Positions 33,219-41,472 of a stretch of DNA of 64,000 bases are shown piece after piece. The notes below the pieces were generated by a model. It searched no databases. It saw only the letters and a list, made by a program, of their open reading frames with translations, and was not told the origin of the DNA. The stretch comes from Deltaproteobacteria bacterium (GTDB lineage: Bacteria; Myxococcota_A; Polyangia; GCA-2747355). The position numbers and the translations under genes are program-made. The number at the start of each line of letters is the position of its first letter. Within the stretch, counting starts at the first letter, position 1. The DNA is taken from NCBI GenBank assembly GCA_020633415.1, contig JACKDQ010000001.1, positions 682,001-746,000 of the forward strand, in the 5' to 3' direction.

Positions 33219-35567
33219 CTAGCCGGCGTTCAGCGTAAGCGTGTGGACCGTTCGCGAGGCGATCGCCTCCTCGGTAAAAGGCAGTGTTGCCGCCTCTCCG
33301 CGTTGCCAAAGTGGCAGCATGTCGTCGTAGTGCGGCGAAAGTGGATTGCCCGATTGACCGGCGTGGAGGGTCGCCCGCGTTTGGTCGGGAGCGCCAACCT
33401 CGGCAACGAAGCGCAGTGTGGCGATGACGATCGGGTTCACCGTACAGTCGAGGGGCTCGCTGGTCGCCATGTTGAGTGTTGAGGTATCGCCACCCCAGGG
33501 GAACGGACCGAGATTGAACGCTGCCGCAAGCGGTCCGAGGTCGCTTAGCGGATGCTTGAGCGTTAGCGGGCGCAGAGCCCCCCACCGCCAACGACTGGCA
33601 TCGCTGCCGAGCTTTTGCTGCAACTGAGCGACGGCGAAAGCCAGCGACTGTTCGATCTGCTCGGCCCAGCCATTGGCAAACCAGCCTGGGGGTTGGCGCT
33701 GCAGCAAGCGGCTGGTGTGACCGAAGCGTTGCATCGCTAAGTTGGTAAACGGGGAAAAGCGGTGCACGCTTCCGCCCAATGCCAAGTTGGTCGTGTTTGG
33801 TGCTTTGCTTGCGGCGATCCGCCGCGTCAGCTCGTGCAGGAACAGCTCAAAGATCGCTGCACCGGCCGAGTCGGCCTCGACGCGACCGTGCCAGGCTGAG
33901 AGCAGCGCCATGGCAAGTTTGGCATCGCCGTCGGTGATGGCCGTGCTGAGTACCGTTTCGCGGATTTGTCGCCATGGGATCGACGTGAGGTCCATCTGAA
34001 GCTCGAGGCAGGCGTCGATGTCCCAGTCGTCGCGACCGTTGAGGCTTTCATAGATTCGCTTGGCACGATAGCCGCCCGTCCAGTGCAGACCGGTGATCTC
34101 GTGGCCGAGATCGGGATGGGGCGGATTGTTGGCCGTGCCGAAGGCGTCGTTTTCTCCGCCGATGAAGTGCGGCATCCTTTCAAAGGGACGCGTCTCGGCA
34201 AAGTCTGTGGGTTGTGCTTTGCGCGGCAGGTAGCCATAGTCGGCTTCTTTGTTCGGTAGATCGCCGACCAGCCGCCAACCGAGCTTGCTGTTCTTGTCGG
34301 CCGCCACTAAGTTGATCAACGCACCCGGCCACTCGCGGAAATGTTCGTAGAACGTTTCGACGTCTTTGGCGCGATGACCCGTGATGAATCCGTCAAAGGC
34401 GACCGGTTTGAGCCAAGTGGCAGCCATCGATATGCCGATCGACTCATCGACGGCGGGCGAGATGATCGGTCCGCGGGGGGTAATCGTGATGCGCTCGATG
34501 ACAGGCTTGCCGAAGCGTACGTTGATGCGCTCTTGCTCGACGCGGCAATCCTCCCAGTGCCCATTGCAGCGGGCCCGCTTGCCGTCACTGGAGATATCCT
34601 CGAAAAACAGTCGAACGCCGTCAGCCTTGCCATTGGTTACGCCCCAAGCGCAGTCGCCGTTGTGACCAGCTGCGAAGGCAGGCGAGCCGACGAAGGTCGC
34701 GCCGGCCACGCGAATACTCGGACCGCTGACGTGAGCCAAATAGAATTGGCAGGGCAAGGCGGGGTCGAGGTGCGGATCGTTGGCGAGGAGCGGGCGCCCG
34801 TTACGGGTGCGTGCAGCACCGATCACCCAGTTGTTGGACGCGCCGCCCTTGCCGAGGGCTTTCTCCAGAGCAGCGAGTTCGGCGGTCAACCGCTCGACGA
34901 CCTCGCCGAAAGGAGCGCCGGGCGGCAGCGAGCAAGGATCATCGGCAGGCGGCAACGGTTCGAGGTCGCGCAACGCCTGGGCACCATCGTTCTGCAGAAT
35001 GCGCCAGCGCGCGAGTTGGGTGTCCCAGCTCATCGCGTGGATGAAGGCGACAAAGCGCATCATCCCGACGACATCTTCAACCTCCCAATGGGTTCGCCGA
35101 GCGCGCAGCAGCGCCAGCTCGTGGCATTCACCGCGGCTGCCTCGTGTGGCACCCGCGTTGATCCCGGCGACAAACGAACGCATCATCTCCTGCGCCTCGG
35201 GGCTGCAGGCCGCAAATTGCTGGCGCGCGTCGCGGCAAAAGCCGATTCGACGACTGAGTTGGTCGATCGGCAGGCCGCGCTTGCCGATCAGTTCGCTGAG
35301 CCGGCCACGACAGACGCGCAGAAACAGTTCGCATTGGAAGGCGCGGTCTTGGCCCTGACAGAAGCCGAGTCCGAACCAGGCGTCGCTGTCCTCGCTTGCG
35401 CTGATGTATGGGATCGCCCAGCGATCGCGGCGAATCGTGAGCGGCCCCTTGAGCCCGTTCACCAGCAGTTCACCGTCATAGCGCGGCAGGCGCCGGCCGA
35501 ACAACGCGCGTAGGGTGCCGCGAGCTAGCCGTCGAGGGCTAAACGAAGAAAGATGTGCCACGTGCAT
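33219..35567 (-). CDS. penicillin acylase family hydrolase (Ntn fold), no signal peptide
   Basis: About 782 residues. The nucleophile Ser is in KGGASNNWVI: autocatalytic cleavage would expose Ser after Gly-Ala and give small and large subunits. LANDPHLDPALPCQFYLAH and GHNGDCAWGVTNGKADG are the usual family blocks around the acyl-binding pocket. Most members are periplasmic, yet here the N-terminus (FSPRRLARGTLRALFGRRL) has no hydrophobic core, so a cytoplasmic location or unusual export is possible. ATG 35567 and GTG 35561 both follow GGAGG; the GTG has better spacing. Substrates may be acyl-homoserine lactones, N-acyl amino acids or beta-lactams; not decidable. Confidence 0.85.
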   Translation of the reverse strand: MHVAHLSSFSPRRLARGTLRALFGRRLPRYDGELLVNGLKGPLTIRRDRWAIPYISASEDSDAWFGLGFCQGQDRAFQCELFLRVCRGRLSELIGKRGLPIDQLSRRIGFCRDARQQFAACSPEAQEMMRSFVAGINAGATRGSRGECHELALLRARRTHWEVEDVVGMMRFVAFIHAMSWDTQLARWRILQNDGAQALRDLEPLPPADDPCSLPPGAPFGEVVERLTAELAALEKALGKGGASNNWVIGAARTRNGRPLLANDPHLDPALPCQFYLAHVSGPSIRVAGATFVGSPAFAAGHNGDCAWGVTNGKADGVRLFFEDISSDGKRARCNGHWEDCRVEQERINVRFGKPVIERITITPRGPIISPAVDESIGISMAATWLKPVAFDGFITGHRAKDVETFYEHFREWPGALINLVAADKNSKLGWRLVGDLPNKEADYGYLPRKAQPTDFAETRPFERMPHFIGGENDAFGTANNPPHPDLGHEITGLHWTGGYRAKRIYESLNGRDDWDIDACLELQMDLTSIPWRQIRETVLSTAITDGDAKLAMALLSAWHGRVEADSAGAAIFELFLHELTRRIAASKAPNTTNLALGGSVHRFSPFTNLAMQRFGHTSRLLQRQPPGWFANGWAEQIEQSLAFAVAQLQQKLGSDASRWRWGALRPLTLKHPLSDLGPLAAAFNLGPFPWGGDTSTLNMATSEPLDCTVNPIVIATLRFVAEVGAPDQTRATLHAGQSGNPLSPHYDDMLPLWQRGEAATLPFTEEAIASRTVHTLTLNAG

Positions 35568-35849
35568 TGCCTCCGCGAGTGCTGATTTGGTTCTAGGTGA
35601 TAGCAATCTTGACCCGCTGTGCCAACTCGCCTTCGGTGTGCGCGGTAGCGGCCCGAGATCGCACCGATCGACGCCCTGTCGGCGAGGGTGAGGAGGGCGG
35701 TCTGTCGTGTTTGCTGGATGCGTCAGCGGTCAGCGCGACGCAGCGCAGCACGGTTGGCCGGCAATGGTGCGGTGATTGACGGGATCGCGCCGACGCCGCT
35801 TGGCGCGGTGGCCAAGCGGTTCGTCAACGTTGAAACGGTCGAGGGCGAG
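35568..35849. other. intergenic region between acylase and atpE
   Basis: About 280 bp downstream of atpE and upstream of the acylase gene. A GC-rich stretch with no open frame of interest and no hairpin with a T-run that I could find. Confidence 0.3.
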
Positions 35850-36185
35850 TTAGAGCTTGAGCCAGAGCAGAATCGAGATGACCAGCGAGTAGATCACCAG
35901 CGACTCGATCAGCGCCAGACCGAGGATCATCGGCGTGAAGAGCTTCGGCTGAGCACCGGGATTGCGCGCGATGCCCTCTAGGGCGGCGGCAGCTGTTTTG
36001 CCCTGACCGAGCGCACCACCGAAAGCGGCGATACCGAGGCCGAGACCGGCGGCGATACCGATCATCGCCTTCATCGTGAATTCGTTGTCAGCGCCTCCGT
36101 CGCTAGCAAACGCGACGCCGGCGAGCAACAGCACAAAAAGGCCGGAGAGCAGGGAGAGTGAAAGCTTAACAGTTCGCTTGGCCAT
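35850..36185 (-). CDS. atpE: F0F1 ATP synthase subunit c (with N-terminal extension)
   Basis: 111 residues, longer than the usual 75-90 because the first 28 form a signal-peptide-like lead (KRTVKLSLSLLSGLFVLLLAGVAFA), as in some Deltaproteobacteria. The two-helix hairpin follows: GIAAGLGLGIAAFGG, the loop EGIARNPGAQP, and the second helix with the ion-binding Glu94 in LALIESLVIYSL. Gln61, Ser95 and Tyr99 occupy positions that bind sodium in Na-type c rings, but Thr after ES is replaced by Leu, so proton or sodium coupling is open. AAGGAG nine bases upstream supports ATG 36185. It is the last gene of the F0 operon. Confidence 0.93.
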   Translation of the reverse strand: MAKRTVKLSLSLLSGLFVLLLAGVAFASDGGADNEFTMKAMIGIAAGLGLGIAAFGGALGQGKTAAAALEGIARNPGAQPKLFTPMILGLALIESLVIYSLVISILLWLKL

Positions 36186-36266
36186 TTTCAGGGACTCCTT
36201 CATCAAAGCTACGGATCCTAAGCCCCGCACTGTTGCGGGACGAATCACTGTTGCAGGACGAACCGG

Positions 36267-37031
36267 TTAGTGATCGTGCTCGACTGCCATTTGGATGTAG
36301 ACCATTGAGAGCAACGAGAACACGAGTGTCTGGACAATGCATACCAAGATGCCGAGGATGTAAAACGGCAGCGGCAACAATACCGGCACGAGAAAAAAGA
36401 AGATCGATAGCACTTTGTGGTCGGCCGCCATGTTGCCGAGCAGGCGCAGTGCCAGCGAAAACGGCCGGGCGATGTGGCTAAAGATCTCGATCGGGATCAT
36501 CAGCGGCGCCAACAGCGGAATAGGTCCGGCGAAGTGCTTGAGGTAACTCAAGCCGTGAGCACGCAAGCCGGCGATGTGGGTGATGAAAAAGACGAGGAAT
36601 GAGAGCGCGAAATTGGTCTTTAGCGTGTCAGTTGCCGGCAAAAAGCCGGGGACCAAGCCGATCAGATTGTTAAACAGGATAAAGAAGACCAGCGCGCCGA
36701 TCAGCGGAAAGTACTTTTCGGCGTTGCGACGACCCATCACGCCTTCGGCGATCGAGAGCGCCGCTTCGATCACCAGCTCGAAGATGTTGCGTACGCCGAA
36801 TTTGCGGTCCGGTAGCAGTCGCTCTTCATTATCGCTACTGATGCGTCGGCGATAGCCGATGGCCATCACGATTAGGATTAACGCGACCAAGGCGCTGATC
36901 ACCACATGAGCGATCGAAAAGTGGGTGGCAAAGATATCCGTGCCTGCTTTGCGCTCCAAATAGTGGCTGGCCCACGTTTGCAGGTTTTCGTAAAACGGCA
37001 GGAGGTGAAACCAAGTGCTGTGTTCGCCCAT
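36267..37031 (-). CDS. atpB: F0F1 ATP synthase subunit a
   Basis: 254 residues, membrane stator half-channel. The essential Arg lies in LALRLLGNMAADH, and the final helix has SLLSMVYIQMA. Five to six hydrophobic helices are visible, and LVPGFLPATDTL is a typical segment. The ATG follows the stop of atpI directly (TAGATG), so translation is coupled. The order atpZ-atpI-atpB-atpE without b, delta, alpha, gamma, beta or epsilon shows that F0 a and c are separated from the F1 genes, as in several Deltaproteobacteria. Confidence 0.95.
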   Translation of the reverse strand: MGEHSTWFHLLPFYENLQTWASHYLERKAGTDIFATHFSIAHVVISALVALILIVMAIGYRRRISSDNEERLLPDRKFGVRNIFELVIEAALSIAEGVMGRRNAEKYFPLIGALVFFILFNNLIGLVPGFLPATDTLKTNFALSFLVFFITHIAGLRAHGLSYLKHFAGPIPLLAPLMIPIEIFSHIARPFSLALRLLGNMAADHKVLSIFFFLVPVLLPLPFYILGILVCIVQTLVFSLLSMVYIQMAVEHDH

Positions 37032-37418
37032 CTAGCTGCTCGAGTCGTCTGCGGCGGTATTGGCGCGGAGAACCATTCGCGCGCCTTCAACAAAAATCGC
37101 GATAACAACGAACGACACCCCGATCAACAGGCCGATACCGTCGACGGGAAGTCGGGTCATGACAAAGAACAGCAGGACACCCATCACGCCAAACTTGAGC
37201 ATCAACAGCGCCGACAGGATCAGCTGGCGCGGCGGGGTTGCGGCACGGCTCAGCGCCAGCATTAGGCGGCGGAGCGCGTAGAAGTTAGCCACCGCGAGCA
37301 CGCCACCGACCCCGATCCCCAGCGTCATCGGCGTCGTTGAAAAGGCGAGGGCCAACAGCGTGGCCACGGCAACCAAGGCGAGCGCCAAAGTCTCGATCAG
37401 GGTCAGCCGTGTGGTCAT
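37032..37418 (-). CDS. atpI: ATP synthase subunit I-like protein
   Basis: 128 residues with four predicted membrane helices (about 8-26, 30-48, 65-86, 93-113). The pattern LAVANFYALRRLM followed by LILSALLMLKFGVMG is typical of the AtpI/SubI family, which helps assemble the c ring. It lies between atpZ and atpB with overlaps on both sides, its ATG overlapping the atpZ stop (ATGA). The acidic-Ser tail (TAADDSSS) is cytoplasmic. Confidence 0.8.
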   Translation of the reverse strand: MTTRLTLIETLALALVAVATLLALAFSTTPMTLGIGVGGVLAVANFYALRRLMLALSRAATPPRQLILSALLMLKFGVMGVLLFFVMTRLPVDGIGLLIGVSFVVIAIFVEGARMVLRANTAADDSSS

Positions 37419-37726
37419 TGGTCGCGCTCCTTCTTTTCGCTTTCAGTGCTGTGATCAGCGTCGTTGTCTGCCGTCGCTTCGCGTTGCATTTGACGAACGA
37501 CACGAAACAGGCCGTTGAAAGCGGTCGCGATCCCTAAAAAGAGCATCACCAAAGTAAGCACGGGCCGGCATTGAAACTTTCCGTCAAGCCAGTTTCCGAT
37601 CAGCACGCCTAACCCAATCGCGACACCCATCTCCAGGCCGAGCGCGCTGTACTTTAGCGACGCGCGTATGACCTGCCGATTGTTGCCCCGCGGGCCATTG
37701 CTGTCGGGGCCGTTTTGCCCCCCCAA
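37415..37726 (-). CDS. atpZ: AtpZ/AtpI-family protein
   Basis: 103 residues from TTG 37726, chosen because AGGAGG lies ten bases upstream and the longer frame has no plausible N-terminus. Two helices carry the AtpZ marks: ALGLEMGVAIGLGVLIGNWL, with the Asp after it in LDGKFQ, and VLTLVMLFLGIATAFNGLFR. AtpZ with AtpI forms a small membrane complex thought to move Mg or Ca and help F0 assembly. The C-terminal tail is charged (NDADHSTESEKKERDQ). First gene of the F0 operon; the upstream region holds the palindromic element. Confidence 0.8.
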   Translation of the reverse strand: MGGQNGPDSNGPRGNNRQVIRASLKYSALGLEMGVAIGLGVLIGNWLDGKFQCRPVLTLVMLFLGIATAFNGLFRVVRQMQREATADNDADHSTESEKKERDQ

Positions 37727-38145
37727 GGCGATGGGTCCTCCTAGGAAAAACCGCAACTTCGGGGCGGGACATAGCACACCCGAATTGAGAAGGTCAACGC
37801 GTTGCGAAAAAAATGACCCGGCAGTGAACCACTTGCAAAAAAAGGGCTTTTGGCCAAAGTGCCCCCGGATTTCGCGACGGCCAAGCAAAGCGCCGAACGA
37901 TCCCGGCCAGGCCGGGGGTCTGGGCGGTCGAGCGCGCGCCGATAAGGGCTGCAAAGGGGCTGCAAAGGGGACAGTTCTATCGTCGGTTAAACCGTTCGGC
38001 TTAGCTGGCGATAGTACTGCCCCTTTGGCTGTGTTTTTGACCGGTGATAGAACTGTCCCCTTTGGCTCCCTTTGGCTGTGGTTAGATATTTTGCGACCTG
38101 GCCGAGCTGAATGGCCCCAACGGGTGCGCCGTAGGAGAACTCGCG
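37727..38145. other. divergent region with imperfect palindromic element
   Basis: About 420 bp between atpZ (minus) and the small lipoprotein (plus). It holds the AAAGGGGACAGTTCTA-type inverted repeat described separately. Also present are TGCAAAGGGGC (37950-37960) and TTGGCCAAAGTGCC (37850-37863), the latter resembling the GCCAAAGTGGC sites near 6985. No gene seen. Confidence 0.5.
37963..38063. repeat. REP-like imperfect palindrome, three arms
   Basis: An arm AAAGGGGACAGTTCTATCG (37963-37981) is answered by an inverted copy (38009-38025, one substitution and one deletion) and a second inverted copy (38044-38063, with GATAGAACTGTCCCC intact). CGGTTAAACCG (37984-37994) is a short palindrome in the loop. 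The same arm and GGTTAAACC core recur in the perfect element at 61117-61186. Confidence 0.6.
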
Positions 38146-38538
38146 ATGAGATATGCATTGATCGTTTGCGTGCCATTAGCGCTGGCGGCCTGTGGTCCCA
38201 GCATTTCGCAGGTCACGATGGCTTACCTGCCACCGCGTGCGGCGGACTGCGAGATAGCGTTTGCACCATCGATTCCGATCGAGCAACAGCGACCCGGTGG
38301 TCCCTACATCGTACTCGGTCACATCACGATCGCCGAGACCGGCATCACCAATCCGTTTTCGCCGCGTTACGCGCAAATCGTACGTCCGCGGGCCTGCGCG
38401 ATGGGTGGCGAGTTGGTGACTATCGGTGCTCACGCCACCAGCCAGCAGATGATCGGCAGCGGTTCGGGGACGGTCTATACGGTGCTCAAGAAACGGCCGG
38501 AAACGGGGTTGGAGCGCCGCGAAGGCGGACAGATCTAG
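38146..38538 (+). CDS. small lipoprotein of unknown function
   Basis: 130 residues. Signal peptide MRYALIVCVPLALAAC has lipobox LAAC. The mature part is a compact alpha/beta domain with one Cys pair (ADCEI, RACAMG) and the segment VLGHITIAETGITNPFSPRY. This recalls small lipoproteins that begin with heavy-metal-binding-like YbjQ folds, but I cannot assign it. AGGAG eight bases upstream supports the start. A single gene between the palindromic element and the oxidoreductase, with which it is convergent. Confidence 0.6.
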   Translation: MRYALIVCVPLALAACGPSISQVTMAYLPPRAADCEIAFAPSIPIEQQRPGGPYIVLGHITIAETGITNPFSPRYAQIVRPRACAMGGELVTIGAHATSQQMIGSGSGTVYTVLKKRPETGLERREGGQI

Positions 38539-38583
38539 CGACCGGATCGAGCGCGCTTGTCCTCGGTACGCTCGGTCTGTGGC

Positions 38584-39588
38584 TCAGGGGATCTCGAGCA
38601 GCACCTTGCCCTGGGCGCGGCCGCTTTGCAGGTAGGCGTGGGCCTCGGCGACTTCGGCTAACGGAAAGACGCGGTCGATGACTGGCTTGAGCTGCTCTCG
38701 CGCGGCAAGCTCAGCGATCTTGGCGAGCGTGCGGCCATCGGCCTTACGAACGACGTTGTGAAAGCGGATACCGCGCCGCCGGGCTCGCCACCAGTCGGCA
38801 ACGAGCCCAGCGATCGCGCTGAGCGTTCCTCGATAGAGGCCAGTGCGTTCGACCGCCTCGGGGACGCCCGAGACCAGGCTGGCGATCGCGCCGCCGCGGT
38901 TGATGCGTTTGAACAGGGCGCGACGGGCAGGATGACCGAGCATATCGATCGCTAAGTCGAACGGCGGGTGGTTGTCGAGCGTGTCGGTGCGATAGTCGAA
39001 GAGGGTATCGGCGCCCAGACGCTCGACGAGGGAGCGGGTGCGAGTACTGCAGCTGGCTGTGACGTTGGCGCCGCGCTGCTTGGCCAATTGGATCGCCAGC
39101 GTGCCCACACCGCCGGATCCGACGTTGAGCAAGACCCGCTTGCCACGCAGATCGGCGGTGACCGCCAGCGCATCGTGAGCGGTCAGCGCACAGAGCGGTA
39201 GCGAAGCAGCCTGTCGATAGTCGAGGTTCTCCGGCTTGCGGGCGACAAAACGTTGGTCGACGGCGATGTATTGGGCATAGCTGCCAAAGCGCTTGTGGTC
39301 GGGGCTGAAGAAGACCGCATCGCCGACCTGGAAGTCGCGGACCTTTTTGCCGACGGCGACGACATCGCCGGCGCCGTCGAGGCCCAAGACGTGCGGTAGG
39401 CGATTGCGTATCAACAGGCGCAAGTAGCCCTGGCGCAACTTGAGGTCGATCGGGTTGAGCGCCGCCGCGCGCAGTCTGACCAGCAGATCGTTGGGCCGCA
39501 GCTCGGGGCGTGCAATGGTTTGCAGTGAGAGTGTCGAAGGGGCGCCGTAACGGGTCAGCAGCACCGCTTGCATCTGTCGCTCAGTCAT
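38584..39588 (-). CDS. MDR-family NADPH:quinone-type oxidoreductase
   Basis: 334 residues of the medium-chain dehydrogenase/reductase superfamily. The N-terminal GroES-like domain has AAALNPIDLKLRQG and LGLDGAGDVVAVG. The Rossmann domain has VGSGGVGTLAIQLAKQRGA. The structural-zinc cysteines of true alcohol dehydrogenases are missing, so it belongs to the zinc-free quinone-reductase/zeta-crystallin group. It begins three bases after the LytR-type regulator stop, so it is the third gene of that operon; a physiological link to the two-component system is uncertain. Confidence 0.85.
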   Translation of the reverse strand: MTERQMQAVLLTRYGAPSTLSLQTIARPELRPNDLLVRLRAAALNPIDLKLRQGYLRLLIRNRLPHVLGLDGAGDVVAVGKKVRDFQVGDAVFFSPDHKRFGSYAQYIAVDQRFVARKPENLDYRQAASLPLCALTAHDALAVTADLRGKRVLLNVGSGGVGTLAIQLAKQRGANVTASCSTRTRSLVERLGADTLFDYRTDTLDNHPPFDLAIDMLGHPARRALFKRINRGGAIASLVSGVPEAVERTGLYRGTLSAIAGLVADWWRARRRGIRFHNVVRKADGRTLAKIAELAAREQLKPVIDRVFPLAEVAEAHAYLQSGRAQGKVLLEIP

Positions 39589-39591
39589 CGT

Positions 39592-40335
39592 TTATAGCCC
39601 CAGGTGTTGTTTTAGTGTAGCGAGCTTATCGCGGCTGATCGGGACCACCGTGCGCTTGTGATCGCAGAGAACAGCTTGATACTTGCGGTCGCCCAGGCGC
39701 TCAAGGGCCTTGAGAAACGCCAGGTTGATCACCGCTCGACGGTGGACGCGAATGAAGTCTGCACCGTTGAGACGGAGCATCAACGCGTCGAGGGAATCGT
39801 CGGCAAGGTGCTCGGCGTCGTCGCAAATGATCGTTGTGTAGTCGCCGCTGGCCAGCGCTGCGGACACCCGTTCAGCTTGAAAAACGGCGTATGTGCCGCC
39901 GACGCGCACCGCCAGGCGCGATGGGGCGCGTGGCTTGAGTCGATCGAACAACGCTTGGAGTGCCGGGGCTGTGGTGGCCTGGCGGCTACGCAGTCGGTTG
40001 ATCGTTGCGCCCAAGCGCTGCGCATCCACTGGTTTGACGAGGTAGTCAACCGCTGCACAGTCGAAGGCTTCGACGGCGTAGCGGTCGTAAGCCGTGACGA
40101 ACACGACCATTGGGCCTTGGGGGGTGGTCAAAACGCGTGCGGTCTCGAGGCCGTTTAGCTCGGGCATCTCCACATCGAGAAAAACGACGTCAGGGCGACA
40201 AAGCGAGACCTGTCTTAGCGCGTCTAGTCCATCGCTGGCTTGGCCCACGATGGTGAAATCATCGAAGGTCGTCAGCAGGCGGACCATTCGTTCTCGTGCC
40301 GGCGCTTCGTCATCGACGATCAGTGCTCGAATCAT
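39592..40335 (-). CDS. LytTR-family response regulator
   Basis: 247 residues. The receiver domain has D8/D9, the phosphoacceptor D54 in VVFLDVEMP, VTAYDRYAVEAF and the Lys in DYLVKPVDA. The LytTR DNA-binding domain (about 145-245) has the family stretch FIRVHRRAVINLAFLKAL and the closing VPISRDKLATLKQHLGL. It is encoded ten bases after its kinase and just before an MDR oxidoreductase. LytTR regulators bind upstream direct repeats and often control virulence or cell-envelope genes. Confidence 0.92.
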   Translation of the reverse strand: MIRALIVDDEAPARERMVRLLTTFDDFTIVGQASDGLDALRQVSLCRPDVVFLDVEMPELNGLETARVLTTPQGPMVVFVTAYDRYAVEAFDCAAVDYLVKPVDAQRLGATINRLRSRQATTAPALQALFDRLKPRAPSRLAVRVGGTYAVFQAERVSAALASGDYTTIICDDAEHLADDSLDALMLRLNGADFIRVHRRAVINLAFLKALERLGDRKYQAVLCDHKRTVVPISRDKLATLKQHLGL

Positions 40336-40345
40336 CGTCCAGTGC

Positions 40346-41449
40346 TCACTTTGCCGCCCGCGGAATGATCAGTTCAGCCACGGTGCCGCCTCGAGCTTGT
40401 TCTCTTAGCGTGAGGCTTGCTCGAGCGCCATAGTTGAGTTCCAAGCGCCGGCGGATGTTGGCGATAGCGGTATTAGTCCCCGGCGGCACGCTGGATTTTC
40501 CGGGGCCGGGACCGTCGTCGCAAACGCTGACGATCACATGGTCCTGCTGCTCGCGGACCGAGATCTTCACGGATCCGCCGCCGGCTCGCGGGGCCACGGC
40601 GTATTTGATCGCGTTTTCCAGCAGCGGCTGCAGGCAGAGCAGCGGACACGCGACGTCGCGGCCAGCTTGCGGTGGCACGTCCAGCTCGACGCGCAGGCGG
40701 TCAGCAAAGCGCCGCTCTTCCAACGCCAGGTAGCGTTGACAAAGCGCGAGTTCATCACTGAGCGCGTGGACGCGTTGCCGATCAGCGTGCAGTTGGCAGC
40801 GCAGCAATTGTGATAGGTCGATGACGGTTTGTTCGGCCGCTGCGGCGTCGCTGGGGATCAGTGAAGCGACAGTGTTGAGGGCGTTGAACAACATGTGTGG
40901 ATTGATCTGGGCAGTAAGTGCCGCTAGCTGCGCTTTGAGGCGCTCGTTTTCCGCGGCTTGTAGGCGGACTTCTGCGGCTAGTCGCGCCGCTCGTGCATCG
41001 CGCTGCATTTCGATCAGAAACATCACCGCGCAGATCGGCAATCCGAACAATAGTCCCTGCCGATACTCCGCCCAAGCTGGTTGTTCAAATGGTAGCTCGA
41101 GGAGCTTGGCGGCGGTGCGGGCCGCAGCGAAACCGAGGAAGATGCCCGCGGGCATGAATAGTGCGGATAGAAAGAAATAGTAGGGGCGCTGATGCTGCGC
41201 GGGTTGGGCGCCAAGCTGTCGCCGTATGCGTTGTTCGACGAAGGTCACCAGATGGACCAGCCAGTAGCAGAGCGTTGCTGTGGTCAGCGCGATTGTCACG
41301 GCGATCGGCCAATTGCGCACAAAGCCGGCCGGACCAACGATCACCAGGACCAGCGCGCTTGAGATCAGCGTGACCCAGACCAGCACCATCCGTACATATC
41401 GGCGCAGTGCTGCGCGCCAGTCCAACGAATATGTTCCAAGGTCATTCAT
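40346..41449 (-). CDS. LytS-type sensor histidine kinase
   Basis: 367 residues. Four membrane helices fill the N-terminus (about 15-155). A short coiled-coil leads to the His_kinase domain with the phosphoacceptor His in TAQINPHMLFNALN, where Phe is more common than Met after NPH. The ATPase domain has PLLENAIKYAV and DDGPGPGK as N and G boxes, and ANIRRRLEL near the end. It lacks a PAS or large sensor domain, so it senses through the membrane part. Cognate to the LytTR regulator directly downstream. Confidence 0.92.
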   Translation of the reverse strand: MNDLGTYSLDWRAALRRYVRMVLVWVTLISSALVLVIVGPAGFVRNWPIAVTIALTTATLCYWLVHLVTFVEQRIRRQLGAQPAQHQRPYYFFLSALFMPAGIFLGFAAARTAAKLLELPFEQPAWAEYRQGLLFGLPICAVMFLIEMQRDARAARLAAEVRLQAAENERLKAQLAALTAQINPHMLFNALNTVASLIPSDAAAAEQTVIDLSQLLRCQLHADRQRVHALSDELALCQRYLALEERRFADRLRVELDVPPQAGRDVACPLLCLQPLLENAIKYAVAPRAGGGSVKISVREQQDHVIVSVCDDGPGPGKSSVPPGTNTAIANIRRRLELNYGARASLTLREQARGGTVAELIIPRAAK

Positions 41450-41472
41450 CTCCCAAACCGGCTGTGCTTCGA

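Noticed and set aside
33304..33316. Perfect copy of the GCCAAAGTGGC palindrome
   Set aside because: It lies inside the acylase reading frame and encodes LPLWQ on the coding strand, so it is likely chance.
34341..35513. 390-codon plus-strand frame inside the acylase gene
   Set aside because: Antisense shadow; GC-rich codon periodicity explains its length.
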